Below, in pieces: positions 1 through 13,600 of a stretch of DNA of 64,000 bases. The stretch is from Sodiomyces alkalinus F11 (taxonomy: Eukaryota > Ascomycota > Sordariomycetes > Glomerellales > Plectosphaerellaceae), in the NCBI RefSeq assembly GCF_003711515.1, contig NW_021167079.1, forward strand, positions 5,574,385 through 5,638,384. Direction: 5' to 3'. Each line of letters opens with the position of its first letter. Within the stretch, counting starts at the first letter, position 1. The notes beneath the pieces are model-generated. The model did no database searches. It was not told the DNA's origin and saw nothing but the letters and a program-made list of their open reading frames with translations. The position numbers and the translations under genes were made by a program.

Positions 1-1385
1 GTACCGATAGTCTTATTCGATTCCGCGGTAAGGTCTATATTCCTCGATCTTCTAAGCTTTAGTTAATAATCCTTTAATTATACCACGATAATCCGACTAT
101 AGGTTACTAGGAAATTATAAAGATATTAAAACGAATCTAATAATCTTTTTATTAGCCTAGAATATCGACGGATATTCGCTAGTAGATACCTAGCTACCCT
201 TTTTATTAATATACTAAATCTCGCACTTATACTCCTTATAGCGAACTAGCCCTTTTATCTATTCCGACCTAGCTATTTTAGTAAATTTTAATAGATTTTA
301 TTACCGGCCTACCACCTATTAAGTGGCCGGGGGGTAAGCAGAAAGATACTATTCTTATAGTTATCTATAGACTAACTAAATATTCCCTTTTTATTCCTAC
401 CTTTAATAAGCTTATAGCTAAGGGGTTAGCGACTACCTTATAGTATTATATTTTTAAGGTGTATAGTCTGCCTAATAGTATTATCTCCGACCGTGGAAGT
501 CTTTTTATAAGTGCTTTTTAGCGTATGCTATACGGCTTACTATAAGTTAAACGCCGTCTTTCTACTATATACTACCCGTAGACTAATAGCTAAACTAAAC
601 GTATTAACTAAATTCTTAAGTATTACCTTCGCTCCTACGCTATATAATAATAAGATAATTAGGTTAATCTTTTAGACCTTACCGAATTTATATATAACAC
701 GTTATAGTATTCCGCCACGTATTATTTACCCGCTAAGGCCCTAATAGGTTATAACCCGCGCGGCCTCTATACTCCTATACTATAAGTTAAATAGCCCTCT
801 ATATTAGTAGAAGAGAGAGTAAAATAACTGTCTTTTAACTACACGTTAATTTAAAAGTAATTATTACTTAGTAATCGGGTAATAGCTAACTATTATAACC
901 GTAAACACACACTAAAAGAGTTTTATTTACACGATAAGGTTTTAGTATCTACTAAAAACTTAAAAATTATACGCCCGAGTCGAAAATTATTATATAAATA
1001 TATCGGGCCTTTTAAGATTATTAAGGTGATAGGTGATCACCGGTTAGCTTATAAGGTCGACCTCCCTAGTATCTTCGGATTTATAACGTTTTCCCTATTA
1101 GTTTACTCGAGCCTTTTAACTAAGATAGCCGTCGAGCGCCGGCTAAGTAGCTATTAGATATTAAAGGGAAAAAGGAGAATAAGTTTAAGGTTAAAAGGAT
1201 TTTAGGCACGCGCTAGAACCCTAAGCGCCGCTACCGTAAATCTCTTATTAAGTGGGAAGGTTATCCTGTAGAAGAAAATACTTAGGAACCTAAGTTATAT
1301 CTCTATAAAGATTTAGTCGCGGAGTACCTCTTTAATTTAGTAACCGCTAATTTATAGTTATTAGCAGTATAGTAATATTACTATT
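1..1385 (+). mobile_element. Ty3/gypsy chromovirus pol, 3' part, RIP-degraded
   Basis: Translating the plus strand through its stops gives the 3' end of a Ty3/gypsy polyprotein. The order is a decayed integrase zinc-binding segment (about 60-300), the integrase core (about 330-740; recognisable pieces include SDRGS..F and AYHPQT), and a chromodomain (about 1171-1330; RRYRKSLIKWEGYPVEENT is readable). The internal stops are nearly all at positions where Gln (CAG/CAA) or Trp (TGG) is expected, which is what RIP produces. CpA and TpG are almost absent while TpA is abundant. The 5' half (gag, protease, RT) lies outside the window and no LTR of this copy was identified. It is non-coding today. The chromovirus assignment rests on the domain order and the terminal chromodomain. 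Confidence 0.85.
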
Positions 1386-4189
1386 TTACTAAATTAACTA
1401 TATTCTTTTATATTACTATTTTATAGCTAATAATCTCTAGCCGCCTATTTACGGTCTTTTTATTATTACCAGCCGCTATTTACGGACTTTATATCAAAGT
1501 AAAATATATATAACCACTAAGTCCTAGTTATTTACCTCTTAGTTAATAATCTAAACCTAAAGGCTATATTTCTTCTAGCTAGTCTAAACCTAGTAACGAT
1601 CTTTATATTCTAGTCTAAACCTAGACGCTAATCTTCTATTAGTTGGTAGATATTCGTACGCTATCTATACTTTTCTTTTTAGTTCCGGTCTAAATCCGGT
1701 ACTTTTTATTAGTCTAAACCTAACGAACCCGACCCTAACTAACTAAGAGTCACCCCTTAATCCATAATATTATTAAAGTTATAATACCTACCCTTATAAT
1801 AACTAAGTAGTAATAGGTTATAAGTTAGGAATATAAGGGGAATTACCCACTTATTAATTACTAGCGGGGACACCCTTATTATCCTCCTTATCTATAATAT
1901 CGTTATAGTTATTATTTATCGGAGGAGGGGGAGGCATAAACACTAAAGTAATAACGGTAGTCCTATTATTAGCGACGGCCTAACTACTTAATTCCTTTAG
2001 TTAATTCCTAAATTCCTATATATTTATTAGTTCTGCTATTATAAGCTAACTACTAGTTAACCTATAATAATCTTATTGGTCAGGGATTTTTATCTATCCC
2101 GGAGTGCCTTAACGAAAGATACTTAGGCGCTAGTATACTTATTTCGTTTTTCTTATAGCACTAATAATTATCGTAATATATTAGTAACCGCTACGCTACT
2201 ACTAGCCTACCGCTCGGCTATAATTAACTACCACTAAACTTACTCTTAGCGCTCCTTTTCTAACTTAGTAGTAGGACGCTTCTAACCTAATAGCTATATC
2301 TTCTTATAGTTTAATATATATTTACCTAGGCGCTATAAATATTATAGCTTACTTAATTCTATTTTTAGAAATTATCACCTAATAGCTAACCCGCGGGTAT
2401 ATACCTTTAAGCTTATATCCGCCTTATATTAATATTATTTAATTATATCACGGAGACGTATAATTTTATCTAACTATATATATAGTATCTACAATTAGTT
2501 AGTAGGAGAATAGCTATAGACTAGCCGATATACTTTTATATAGGGCTTTAATCTCTATTATATATAATATATATATTTAAACAAGGCCGCTATTACACTA
2601 AGTTAGTAGCTAATCACCTATTCCCCTCTATTCGACCACTTTACTTATAATCTCTATAACTATATAAAGGAATTTGACTACTATTAGGGTGCCACTTTAT
2701 TATCCGACTAACACACTGCACGCACGGAACTAGAAACGGATTATATCCCTATTCTATGGGCAGATATAAAGTATACGCCCGGGATATACTAGCTAGTCCA
2801 CTATTACCTAACTCGACCGTCCTATTATTTCTAGCTATAGAACTATTATTCGAATTACCGGTATTATTCTCGTTTTTATTACTACCTTTATTATTAGTTT
2901 ACTACTAACTACCGGCTATCTCTCCATTAATTAGACTTAGGGGCGCCGACGTATTACTCTCTGTATTTATGCCCTGGGTATTAGATACTTCCCCGCTAGT
3001 CTTTAGCTAAATACCTACGGTTCTATTTTTCTTTAGACGAGGCTTTTTAGGAGTTTTTACTATACTATTACCACGATTTCCCTTAGAAGGTATAGTTATC
3101 CTATAGCTGATTAGCTATCACCTATATTCCCACTATAAATCTAGACCACTATAAATCTAAAGGCACTTATAGAGCTTAGTAAATATTCACCTAACTATAA
3201 CCTTTCTCTATTAATTTATTTTATATTAGTTCTATCTAACCGCTATCTAGCTGTTACTCTCCTTCGAAGTTAAATTCTAAATTATATATACCGATAGGAA
3301 ACTCGTAACGAAAAATGGACTTATGTGTGCTAAAAGAAAAACTGTATACATGTTAGCCACTAATTAGCCCTCTGCTAACCCGCCACCTTTTCTGCCCTAG
3401 CCCCAGCTATATAATACTGCCTATAGACTCTTATAAATAGGGGGGGGGGGATACTTATAACCTCCTTAGGGAGCCTAAAAAGGGGAAAAAGAAGAAGAAA
3501 AGAAAAAGAAGCCTGTAGCCGAAAAGATCCTCTATATAATAGGGAGGCCCTACTTATCGTGCCTGCTATTTTACTATTCGCGTATAAAGGGACAGGCACG
3601 CCTTTATTACCGGTAACGTACTTCTCTATTCACGGAATAAATAATACGAACGCGTTTAATAAACGGGGAGATATTACCTATTTAATAACACTACTACTAT
3701 CTAATAGTAGATACACAGCTACTTTAAACTTTTATTTTATACCTATTATTATATAAGAATATATCCCTTATAGACTTATTCTTTATAATAAACCCCTATA
3801 AACCACCGTCTGATTAACGGTTAGCTACCTATAGTAGTTCTTTCTATACTCTTATATATACCTAAAATGGTATACTTCGTAAGGAATTTTCTCTTTATTC
3901 TCTTCCCCTAAAAATATCCTTTAGTATCACTATTTAAGGTTAGGATATATTTTAAGTCTTTAGCTCCACCGTTACTTAACGGTGGATTGCCTACGGCTTT
4001 ATTTTCTTTAAGCTCCGACCTATATATCACCGATAGTACTATTAACCTACTCGCCTCACCCGATAATCACTACCCACCCTACGGATACTCCGTAACTAGC
4101 TATAGCCTAAGGATAGGCCTTATTCCAGGAAAGGGTAGCCTATTAGATATAGGATATAAGGAAGACTTAGGAGGTACTAGGATATAGTA
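1386..4189. repeat. RIP-mutated AT-rich sequence, element not recognised
   Basis: This stretch has the same CpA/TpG depletion and TpA excess as its neighbours and has no long ORF in any frame. Motifs resembling TCTAAACCTA recur at about 1549-1725. A G10 homopolymer lies near 3439. Some minus-strand frames between about 1950 and 3100 look like a decayed protein, possibly gag, but I could not assign it. The two short ORFs at 3559-3756 and 3987-4187 look fortuitous. It is most likely the 3' end of the preceding chromovirus plus other dead elements. Confidence 0.6.
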
Positions 4190-7131
4190 GTGGACTACGT
4201 TGTGGACTACCGGCTAACTAATAAGTGGATATTTATTATATAAGACGGGGAGCTGGACTATTCTAGAAGGAAGGGGTTAGCGATTATCTCTCCTCGACAC
4301 TACTACCTACCTTTAAGATACTCTTCCTATTGACTACTAGTTAACCGATAGTTGGCCTCCTCTTGTACAAGACTACGATCCTTATCTGTTACTCCCTATC
4401 ACCCTCTGGTCCTTGTCCCTTCGGGGTAGATCCAGATCTCCTTCTTAACAGCGGATATACTAATAGCACCTACTCTACTTAACCGAGAAGGATAATAGCC
4501 TTCTTTAGTAGTTATAAAAATAGGTATAAACTAAAGGGGGCGTATTACTAGACCCCCTATCGGTGCTACCACTACACTAAGATAATAGCGCCTACCCGAT
4601 AACTACACACGTAGAGAAGGCCGAGGTCCTAAACCGGAAGTTCTTCCCCCCCCCCCTCCCTACTATCCCTAGACCCTTAAGCGCGGAATCCCCCCTAGGG
4701 TAGGACGTCCGCCGAGATATCACTATAGTGGATATATAGGGGCGCCTTAAGAAGATAAAACCCTAGGCGGCACTAAGCCCTGATAGACTCCTAGTAGGGC
4801 TCTTAAAAGTATATAGACCCCCCCTATACTAAAGACTTAGTACTATCTTTATAGTATACCTTAAAGCGAGCTACTACCCGAAAAGGTGCCGCCACGCTAC
4901 TATAGTAGTCCTTAAGAAGGAAGGCCGGCCACCGGCTAACTACGGGATAGTAAAGGGCTAATAACTAATATCACTCCTTAGTATAATAGATAAGGTCCTT
5001 AAGGGGATACTAGCCGACCGGATTATAACTGTAGTGGAGGAGTATCGGCTCCTCCCGGAGGGATAGATAGGTAACCGGATAGGGCAAAGTATAAAGACGG
5101 TAGTATAAAGGACTATAAAGGCTATAAGGGCAAGCTAGACCTATGGCGGCACCGCTTCGATACTCTAACTAGATATTAAAGGCGCCTTTAATACTATCCC
5201 TTACTCCCGCCTTATCGAGGTGTTTAAAAGGAAAGGCTACCCCCGGTGGCTTAATACCCTAATTAGTAGCTTCCTCCGGGACCGTATAGCCTAATTACTA
5301 CTTAATAACGAAACGGCCCCTCCGCGGCACCTCTACGGGGGTATACCGTAAGGCTCCCCGATCTCCCCTATCCTCTTTATCCTCTATATCTCCACTCTAT
5401 ACGAAAAGCTAGAAAGGGTCCCTAAAATAATAATAGTAGGTTTTACTGATAATATAAATATTATCGCTTTTAGTAGGATAGAGGCATAGACGCGGCAGCG
5501 CCTCGCCGCCGCGTAGAGGATATACCTAGAATAGGAGATAGCGAGCGGACTATAGTTCGAACTAGCTAAGTATATCTATATCCCCTTCACGAAGTCACGT
5601 TAACCCTTACCTACCCTGCTTCCCCTTAGTACTATTTCGGTGCTAGTAGTAGAGGCGATAAAGTTCCTAGGCGTTTAGCTTAATAGGAAGCTCGACTTCC
5701 GACAAAACACTAAAGAGGTAAAGAGCCGCCTAACCACCTAAATATACGCCCTCTTAAGGCTTAGCGCGGTAGCATAGGGGTATAGCTTCGCGGACATAAA
5801 AAGACTATACCTCGTAATAATACAACTAATAATTACCTACTACGCTTCGACTATCTATAAGATAGGGGCTAGCCCCCGGTAAGGCCCCGTAGCGGCACTT
5901 ATAATGGTATAGAACCGGTGCCTCTAATTAGTATCCGGAGCCTATAAAGCTACGCCGGTTAGGGTCCTCGAAAAAAGACCTTTATCCCCCCCCTTAACCT
6001 ATACCTTATAAGCCTTAATGCCAGGAAGGTCTATCGGATATAAGAGGAGAGAACTAAAGATAAGATATTAGCCGGAGTATACGCCGTAGCGAGAGCCTTA
6101 GCGGCACCGAATCGGTATTATAGGACCTACACGGCCCTTATATAGATAGCCTAACTTAACGCCCTAATAACCTAGGCCGGAAACGCGGCCCCGAGGAAAG
6201 CCATTATAAGGGACTAGGGTTAAACCTAGGCAGAGTCACGGAGGCTATATACCTACGCCGTAGCGGCACCGAGCCGCCCCCCGATATAACGCTCCCTCCG
6301 GAAATATAAAGGACTCCTAAAGCTATAAAGTGCCGCACTTACCTAAATTAGAATAGAAAAGCTAGGCCTATAAGCCTTTTTAGTAAAAGTAAGAGTACTA
6401 GGATTTCTAATAACGCGGTGCCCCTACGGCGATAGGAGGGCAGAAATAGCGGAGTACGTAGTGCTCTAGTACTAGGATATAACCGGGGAAAAGCGCTAGG
6501 AGCTCTTCGGTACCGTGGGAAGACTACTCACGACTAAACGGGATCTATACGACGCACTAGACTATAACACGGAAGCCAGGGCAGTTATAAGGTGGTTCCT
6601 ATAACGGAAGAGACTTAAGGACTTCCGCCTCGCCCTTAAAGTTATAGAGGCCTACGAAAATACCCGTAATACCGAAGGGGGACTGTATCGGGGATAAGGT
6701 AGCACGACGACTAATTAAGTATTAGGATAGGGGCCCTATAAGCCGGGGCCCTAGCGGTATTAACGCGGTACTATCACGACACCGATTAGCTCTTATCGTT
6801 ATTACCTCCCTTAAAGGCACTAACGCCGCTCTTAATATACTTAAGACCCTACTAAGCTAGTCAGCTAATACTACCAGGGAGCCGTAGCGGGACCGGGGGG
6901 AGCCACTTATAAGGTATTCTAGGATAAGGTCTATCTTACCCTCTAAACGCCTTATCTAACGAGATAACTCCTACACCTCTACCGATACGGTACCGCCGCG
7001 ACCGCGACCGGAAAGTAACGCCTGGTTTAGGGCCCGGCTAAAAGACCGGGACGCTGTCCTTAGGCGCTCCTTAGCCTATAACTTATTAGCGAGGAACCGC
7101 TATAGCACCGAAGGGGAACACCTATAATAGC
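4190..7131 (+). mobile_element. LINE-type (non-LTR) retrotransposon, RIP-degraded
   Basis: Read through stops on the plus strand, this contains a non-LTR reverse transcriptase. An LDIKGAFNTIPYSRL block (about 5160-5215) is followed by a GIPxGSPISPILFILYI block (about 5340-5390) and by the catalytic box at 5441-5452, which now reads FTDN; in this family the box is F/Y-x-D-D, so the second Asp codon has changed from GAT/C to AAT. Downstream sequence to about 7100 still has Gln-type stops in a consistent frame, compatible with an RNase H and C-terminal region. The left boundary is approximate. The recognisable sequence is cut at its right side by the LTR element. The Tad1-like subgroup common in Sordariomycetes is the likely home, but this is inference. 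Confidence 0.75.
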
Positions 7132-7136
7132 GATAC
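7132..7136. repeat. Target-site duplication GATAC, left copy
   Basis: GATAC directly abuts the 5' LTR and is repeated directly after the 3' LTR at 18060-18064. A 5-bp duplication is usual for Ty3/gypsy integrases. Confidence 0.9.
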
Positions 7137-7324
7137 TGCTATGCACACAGAGATACCTTAGCTATATACACCTTCTCACAGATAAGTCAGCAGGGTGGCA
7201 GAGGTATATTAGAGGCTTCTGCTATAGAGAGCTCTACGAGCTCACACTTAGCTAGTTCTATTATCTTCATATCTTCATTCTGACTATTCATATCTTCGTC
7301 TATAACGCCGCATCCGGCATATTA
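7137..7324 (+). repeat. 5' long terminal repeat (188 bp)
   Basis: It begins TGCTAT and ends ATATTA. It aligns without any gap to 17872-18059. The terminal dinucleotides were originally TG..CA: this copy keeps TG at the start but its CA end has become TA, whereas the 3' copy keeps CA and has lost TG. There are twelve differences between copies, and all are CpA/TpA or TpG/TpA transitions. Confidence 0.95.
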
Positions 7325-8559
7325 ATAGTAGTAACTATTTATTACGACCGTTCACTATACTATACCCTTTTCGCTTATTTTTACGTATATATATTTCTCC
7401 GCGCGTTCATCGACAACGTTACTAAATCGGTCATCGTTCCCATAGATCCCTAGCACATATCCAATATCCCTGCAGTTCCACAGATTAGTAGTACTAAGCT
7501 ATAGACGTGTAGTTGTTTTCTCGCACTTTGATAGTTTCGACGTCTGCACCATCATGGCTTTTCAACTCATAGATTAAATAATTTCACACCTTCAAACGCT
7601 TTTACTTTATACACGATCCCCCTTTACACGTCTACGAACACAAAGCGTTTATTTATATCGCGTTTACCCCTCTTTTCATTAACGTTATCCAGTTATGAAC
7701 AGTTTATAATACGATAGTCACACCTCCGCACCGAACCTTATTCTTAGCCATAGATCCTCTTCCCTCGTCTGTATTCCTGCAGAGCACACCTGCTATTCTC
7801 ACTTTCCTCCCACCCTCCCCTGCCTATATCCGTGGCAGATAGACCCGTTATCCTCTAAGGAGAAGGAACTTTTCTATATATATAAGTTTATCCAGGAATA
7901 CCCCGATTAGGCATTGAAGCAGGACCTACCTAACGGCAGCTTATTAGTTATCGAATAAGAAGGATCTCTCTTATAGCAGAGAGCTAAAGCTAAGTATCGG
8001 TAATCGTAGGCGACTACGAGATCTGCCAGATATCGTGCTAGGAGTTAATCACTTAATTCCGGTCCAACCTTCCCCGCAGCATAGCTAACAGACTAGTAGT
8101 AAGTACGAGGAATGTTAACTATAGTTCTAAAGTTTCTTAATATCACTAAGAGCAGGCTATCCAGTAAAGTTATTTCCCGATAGATAAGCGAAATACCTTA
8201 GTCTTTTCCCTAATAGGAGATCGGAGGACGGCAGATTCCCCCTCTATAAGTATTATAGTCTTCTCGATAGACAGGTAAAGCGTTATAGCTTTTCCAGTAG
8301 AAACATAGGAATTAGAACTCTTCCTATCGTTTTAAACCCTACCCTCGTAAGCTATTTAGTTTCGCCCGTATATCTCCGATAAATTCTGTTAAATTCGTAA
8401 ATCCCCTTTAGATTATATCCTCCTGTTAAATAATTACAGGACTCTAATTTAGCACGATCCTCGCCCTCTCCTTATTAGTCTTAGGAAATATCTGCTAATA
8501 TTAACTCTAAGCTAGCCACTATTCTATAGAACTCTATAGATATAGATATTAACTCGACT
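7325..8559 (+). other. Leader/5' untranslated region of the LTR element
   Basis: This is the sequence between the 5' LTR and the recognisable gag. A primer-binding site should start at about 7325, but the sequence there is RIP-altered and I could not match it to a tRNA. No ORF is supported. Confidence 0.5.
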
Positions 8560-10140
8560 CAGGCTACGTAGCCGACTTTAGGCTAATAGTAGCAGCAGAC
8601 CCAGTAATAGGTAACGCAGGAGTAATAGCACGCTATATGCTAATAGTAGTTAGTAGAGGAATAGCGACGGTATATAGAGTAATAGCGACGGTAAGCTAAG
8701 TAGCGATATATCCCGTAGTAATATAAGTAGCGCTAGTAAACTCCCTAATTTCCGTAGTAGTAGATTCCGTAGACCTAGTTCCCGTAGTAGCCACCGGCGC
8801 TATAGGTCCCCGCCCCTTTAGTACTACTAATAAATGACTAATTCCAGACATTCTTTAATACCCTAATCTAAGTCGTAGAGAACGGTAAAGCTAGCTATAG
8901 CAGCACGGGAGGAGACGGCCGATCCTCCTTTCGCCGTAAACTAAGCTTAATCGGGTAATTTAGTCTACCGGTAAACCCCTCGGATCCATTAGCGATATAG
9001 ATAGTCTCTAAAGATAAGGTAATCTAGCATAATATCGATCTATTTATTAAAAAGATGGAGCTATTTACTTATACTCCCGAGCTAAGGGAGGAGGCTTATA
9101 TTAATCTTAATACACTCTTCCTAGGTAAAGCTAACACCTAGTAAGTCAGTAGTATTATAGCCGCGCAGCGTAATAAGGTTCGTCGTAGCCTTAATAATAT
9201 ATATACTTTACTCCGTAGACCTTAGCGGATTAAACCGGAGATTACAGCTAATAAGATAAGCGATATATATTTTATAGCACGCGATATTCTAGACGGAAAA
9301 TCATTCGTAGAATAAGCTAACCGAGTAACTCGCTATTATAAGGCTTTAGCTACTATAGTTCGTACGAATATTAAATTATAGCAGGAAATCTAGAACCGTA
9401 TCGATCCCTCGCTTTATGAGATCTGCCCTTATCCGGATATCGATAAATATTTTAACGATTTTATACGTGCTATCGAGGACTAGATCACTAATCGCTAGCA
9501 ATCTCTATAGTATTAAATTCAATATGGTATAATCCGTGCAGATATACTCGGAGGTCCGTTAGTCGCTCCTATTACTAGCGTTCTACTAGATAATAGACTA
9601 CTTATATACACGGTAACAGATAAGGATACCGATACTAATAACGCTAATTAGGGTCGTTACGGCGGTAGAGACGGCTCTGCTAACCGTTTTAATAACCGAT
9701 TCGCGGATAACCGGTCCATAGATAATCGTTTCGGTTCCGGCAGAGGTCGGGGAAACTAGAATAACTAAGGTAACTATAGTAATTAGAACGATCGAGGATA
9801 CCGTGGCCGCGGAGGCTGTTAGGTTCGCAGAGGTAGCAGGTTCTACCGCTAAGAATAATATCTATATACTTATGGTATACGATAATAGGTTAAACCAGGA
9901 TAATCGAATAATAGTAAATAGATAGTCTACGTTTATATAGATAATCCTTATAGACTACGAGACGAGGAGGACCTTCACGCTAAAGGTTTTAAGTTCGTTA
10001 ACGAAATTTTAAGCGAGGGAGAAGAGATATACTTTTATAAGACCGATAAGGTAGTTTCTAATAAAATTAACGTCTATTATTCTTATTTTACAGGCTATAC
10101 AGGCCGTCCCTCTTCTTCTTGAACGTTATCCTCTATAGCC
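8560..10140 (+). pseudogene. gag of the LTR element, with polyglutamine tract converted to stops
   Basis: In one frame the stretch 8581-8800 is a chain of TAG/TAA codons mixed with surviving CAG codons, the remains of a Gln-rich segment. A conserved-looking gag body follows (about 8900-9640), then an Arg/Gly/Asn-rich tail with RGRG repeats (about 9650-9850) resembling an RNA-binding nucleocapsid region. No CCHC zinc knuckle was recognised. Nearly all stops fall at Gln or Trp positions. It is dead as a gene. Confidence 0.75.
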
Positions 10141-10689
10141 CATTAGATCTCTAAACGTGCGGCTACGAGATCATAGACGAATACTCGTAAGCAAACCTCG
10201 CTAAGGTGGATAAAACTATAAGTAAACCCCGATACGAAGCCCCTCACGTATTAATATCGTAAATATACAGTATATTTCTCTAGTAACTCTTAGCTCTATC
10301 GGCACATCTCTTCTAACACGTGTACGAAACTAAAACCTAAGAGATAAAGTCTATATCGGATTTATAAGTAATAGGTCGGTTAGACTAACGCTCTATCTAT
10401 TTTGGTACGAGAGTCTACGGATATATAGTAGGCCGCCGTGTAATTTACGGGCGTATAGGCTAAGGAACCGGCGATACCGGAACCCGTGCATCTATAGACC
10501 GAGGACCTATCAGTATAAGGTCAGGACTTAAGATAGGAGTCTATTAACGGATTAGTAGATAATAGACCGCTAAGGCCACCTAAGCCAGATACCCTGTATA
10601 GCTTTTACGCTTTCCGGCTAAACGATATAGTTAACGCCTAGGCGTCTATCGCTAGAAGTATCGACCGGTATATATACTGCTAAATCCCG

Positions 10690-13600
10690 ATTAAATTCAC
10701 CCCTTTAGGACTATCCGCAGATATCTACGTTAATTCGGATTATACTACTATTATAGTCGATAGATAGTGGCTATAGAGCCACGCCTATAAGGTGCGTTTC
10801 GCCGAAGCTATAAAGCTAAGGCCGATACACGGTATCGCCGGAAAGACTATCACTAAAGAAATTACTACTTTCGACTTCTATATTAACGGTTATATACAGA
10901 ATATACCTATTCTAGGGTATTTTACCGTCACGGTATAAGTGGTTAACCGGTTAGAAGCCAGGATACTACTAGGAGCTATGTTTCTTAGCACCTACGGTGT
11001 TAATATCCTCTATTTCTCCGGCTAGTTACGGGGTATAGGATACCACGGTATAAGGATCCAGATTTCGCAGTATCGTAAGAAGTCTACAGGATATCACATC
11101 CGTAGGGTAATAGCAGCGTAGACAGTATTTATACTACCGCTCTCTTTAACTCTTATCCTAGTATGCTATACTAGTCTGCCTATAGGTTATAAATACCACT
11201 TCGAGCCCGATCCTAAGTATACCGCACTACGTTATATATATAACGCCTATACTCCTAAGGTAGTCTATTACGTTAATAACAGCGATAAGGCTTACATAGT
11301 TTATCGAAATAATAGAGTAGGCTATATTATAGACTCCTAGGATGACGATAACGTAGAGCCTGTCGAATAGGCTAACGCCTATACACTAATAGCGGCCGAA
11401 GGCGAAGAGTTCGAGGAATCGGATCTTACGCGGCGTATTTTAAACGCCCCTTATAATAAACTCTCTCGTATCGCCGACTCTATAGCATAATAGCAGGCTA
11501 AGCCGAAGGCAGATAGAGAAAAGTATAGTATAATAAATCCTGAATAGCCTAACAATATCCCTGAAGTTAAGATAAAAGACGGAGTTCACGTCTATACTAT
11601 AGAGTCCGATAAGGCCCGGAGGGTCTATAAGTTACTCGAGGGGTTTAATATATAACGCGATAAAGGTATTATTCCGCTACCACCCGATAAGCGAATACGT
11701 ATCGACCTAGTCGATAACTAGTAAGGTATAAGCCTGTATTCTTATCTATATTAGCTTAGTGCCGATAATAGGGTTTATCTTAATAATAAGTTTAACGATA
11801 TATATAAAGCAGGCAGAATAATATAGTAACGTAAGCCTACTCCCTTCGTATATCCCGCGTTTATCGTGTAGCGCACTATTAACGGGACACGTAAGGGTAA
11901 AGTAGTTATTAATCTACGGAAGCTTAACACGGCTGTATTACCTAACGTATATCCGATCCTATCGTAAGATAAGATTATTTAGTATCTCTAAGGGAAAAAG
12001 TATTTTAGTGCGTTTAAGGCTAGCTCGTTCTTCTACTAGCTACCAGTACAGGAAGGATATAAGGATCGAATAACTATCGTCTCTCCTCGAGGATTAGAAC
12101 GCTCTGAAGTTATACTAATAGGATTTCGTAACTCCCCACCGTTCGTATAACGCTTTATAGATTAACGTCTATTTAAGTATAGGCATTTCTGTAGAGCATA
12201 TATTAATAATATTATTATCTTTTCTAACACGTTTAAGGAGCACCTCGAGTATCTACGGATTATCATAAAGCTATTTCAAGATATTAGACTCGCGCTATCG
12301 CCGGCAAAATCCTTCTATACGTATAATTCGGTGCGTCTACTCGACTTTAAGGTTAATAGACTTAGTCTATACATAACTGCCGATCGTATCGAAGCTCTAT
12401 GACAGCTTAAAATACCCGAAAAGCTATCTAATCTAAAGACCTATATTAGTAAGGTCGGTTTTCTTTAACGATTTATTCCGTGGTTCCGTGTTAAAGTCGA
12501 TCTGCTATAAAAATATAAGACCGCGCTACTTAATAACGCTAAAGACTCTGGCCAGATTACGTAGTTAGCTCCGAAGTATCTAAGGCAGCGATAGATAAGC
12601 AGGTTAATATATAAACCGATAGACGTTAAGCGATAAGCTTTTAATATTATTCAGAAGCAGGTTATAGAGGAAATACGACTATATCACTATAACCCTGACT
12701 AGACGACGTTTCTTAACTAGATACTAGCGGAAGTGGACTAGGTATATTCCTTTTTTATCTCTCGGTGCCGTGGGATAAAGGCAAAATCCTAGTTAACGTA
12801 ATTCAACCGATCCTCTTCCTATCTAGAAAGCTTATAGCTATAGAAGCGCAATATAAGGCTATAGAACTAGAGATCTATGCCTTGGTCTAGGCCTATAAGA
12901 TATTACGAACTAGACTATAATCCTATCGTTAACCGGTAGTAGTCCTGATAGATTACTAAGCGACGCGAGGCATCGTCTATTAGACGTCGCTAAAGACGAT
13001 AGATATTAATAAGTTAAACCCTCGGCTAATAGCTGCTTTAACTTTCCTTAGCTAGTTCCGGCTAGAGGTACGCTATATTCCCGGTCGGTAAAACCTGGTT
13101 CTAGACGCTTTATCTAGACTGCCCGTCGCGGATAATAAGGACTCCTAGGAGTTAATAAGGTAGAAGAAAGCTAAGCGTATAGATAAAGCAAAGCTATTAG
13201 ATATAAGTTAGACGATATTTAGACCGACTATACCGATGCTTTATAGATATATATCACGTCGAGATATAAGAATTTAGACAAGGTTACTTTAACTTATATC
13301 GCGGCCGATTACGTGATACCTAATAATCTACGAGACGAGTTTCGGCAGGTATATAAGATGGACGCAAAGTATAAGCCTATTATCGATAAGCTATAGGCAT
13401 AGTAAGAAGGCACTAAAAACTCTAGTAGTCGTAAATGGAAGATTCTACTAGCTCGACTTCAGAATAGACTATTATATATAGTTAGCGAGAACGGACGACT
13501 ACGTCTATTAGTGCTATAGAAGCTAATGCCTAAGATCCTATAGATAGTACACGATATTAATTATTATTTCGGCATTAAACGTATAATCCACGCGCTAGAC

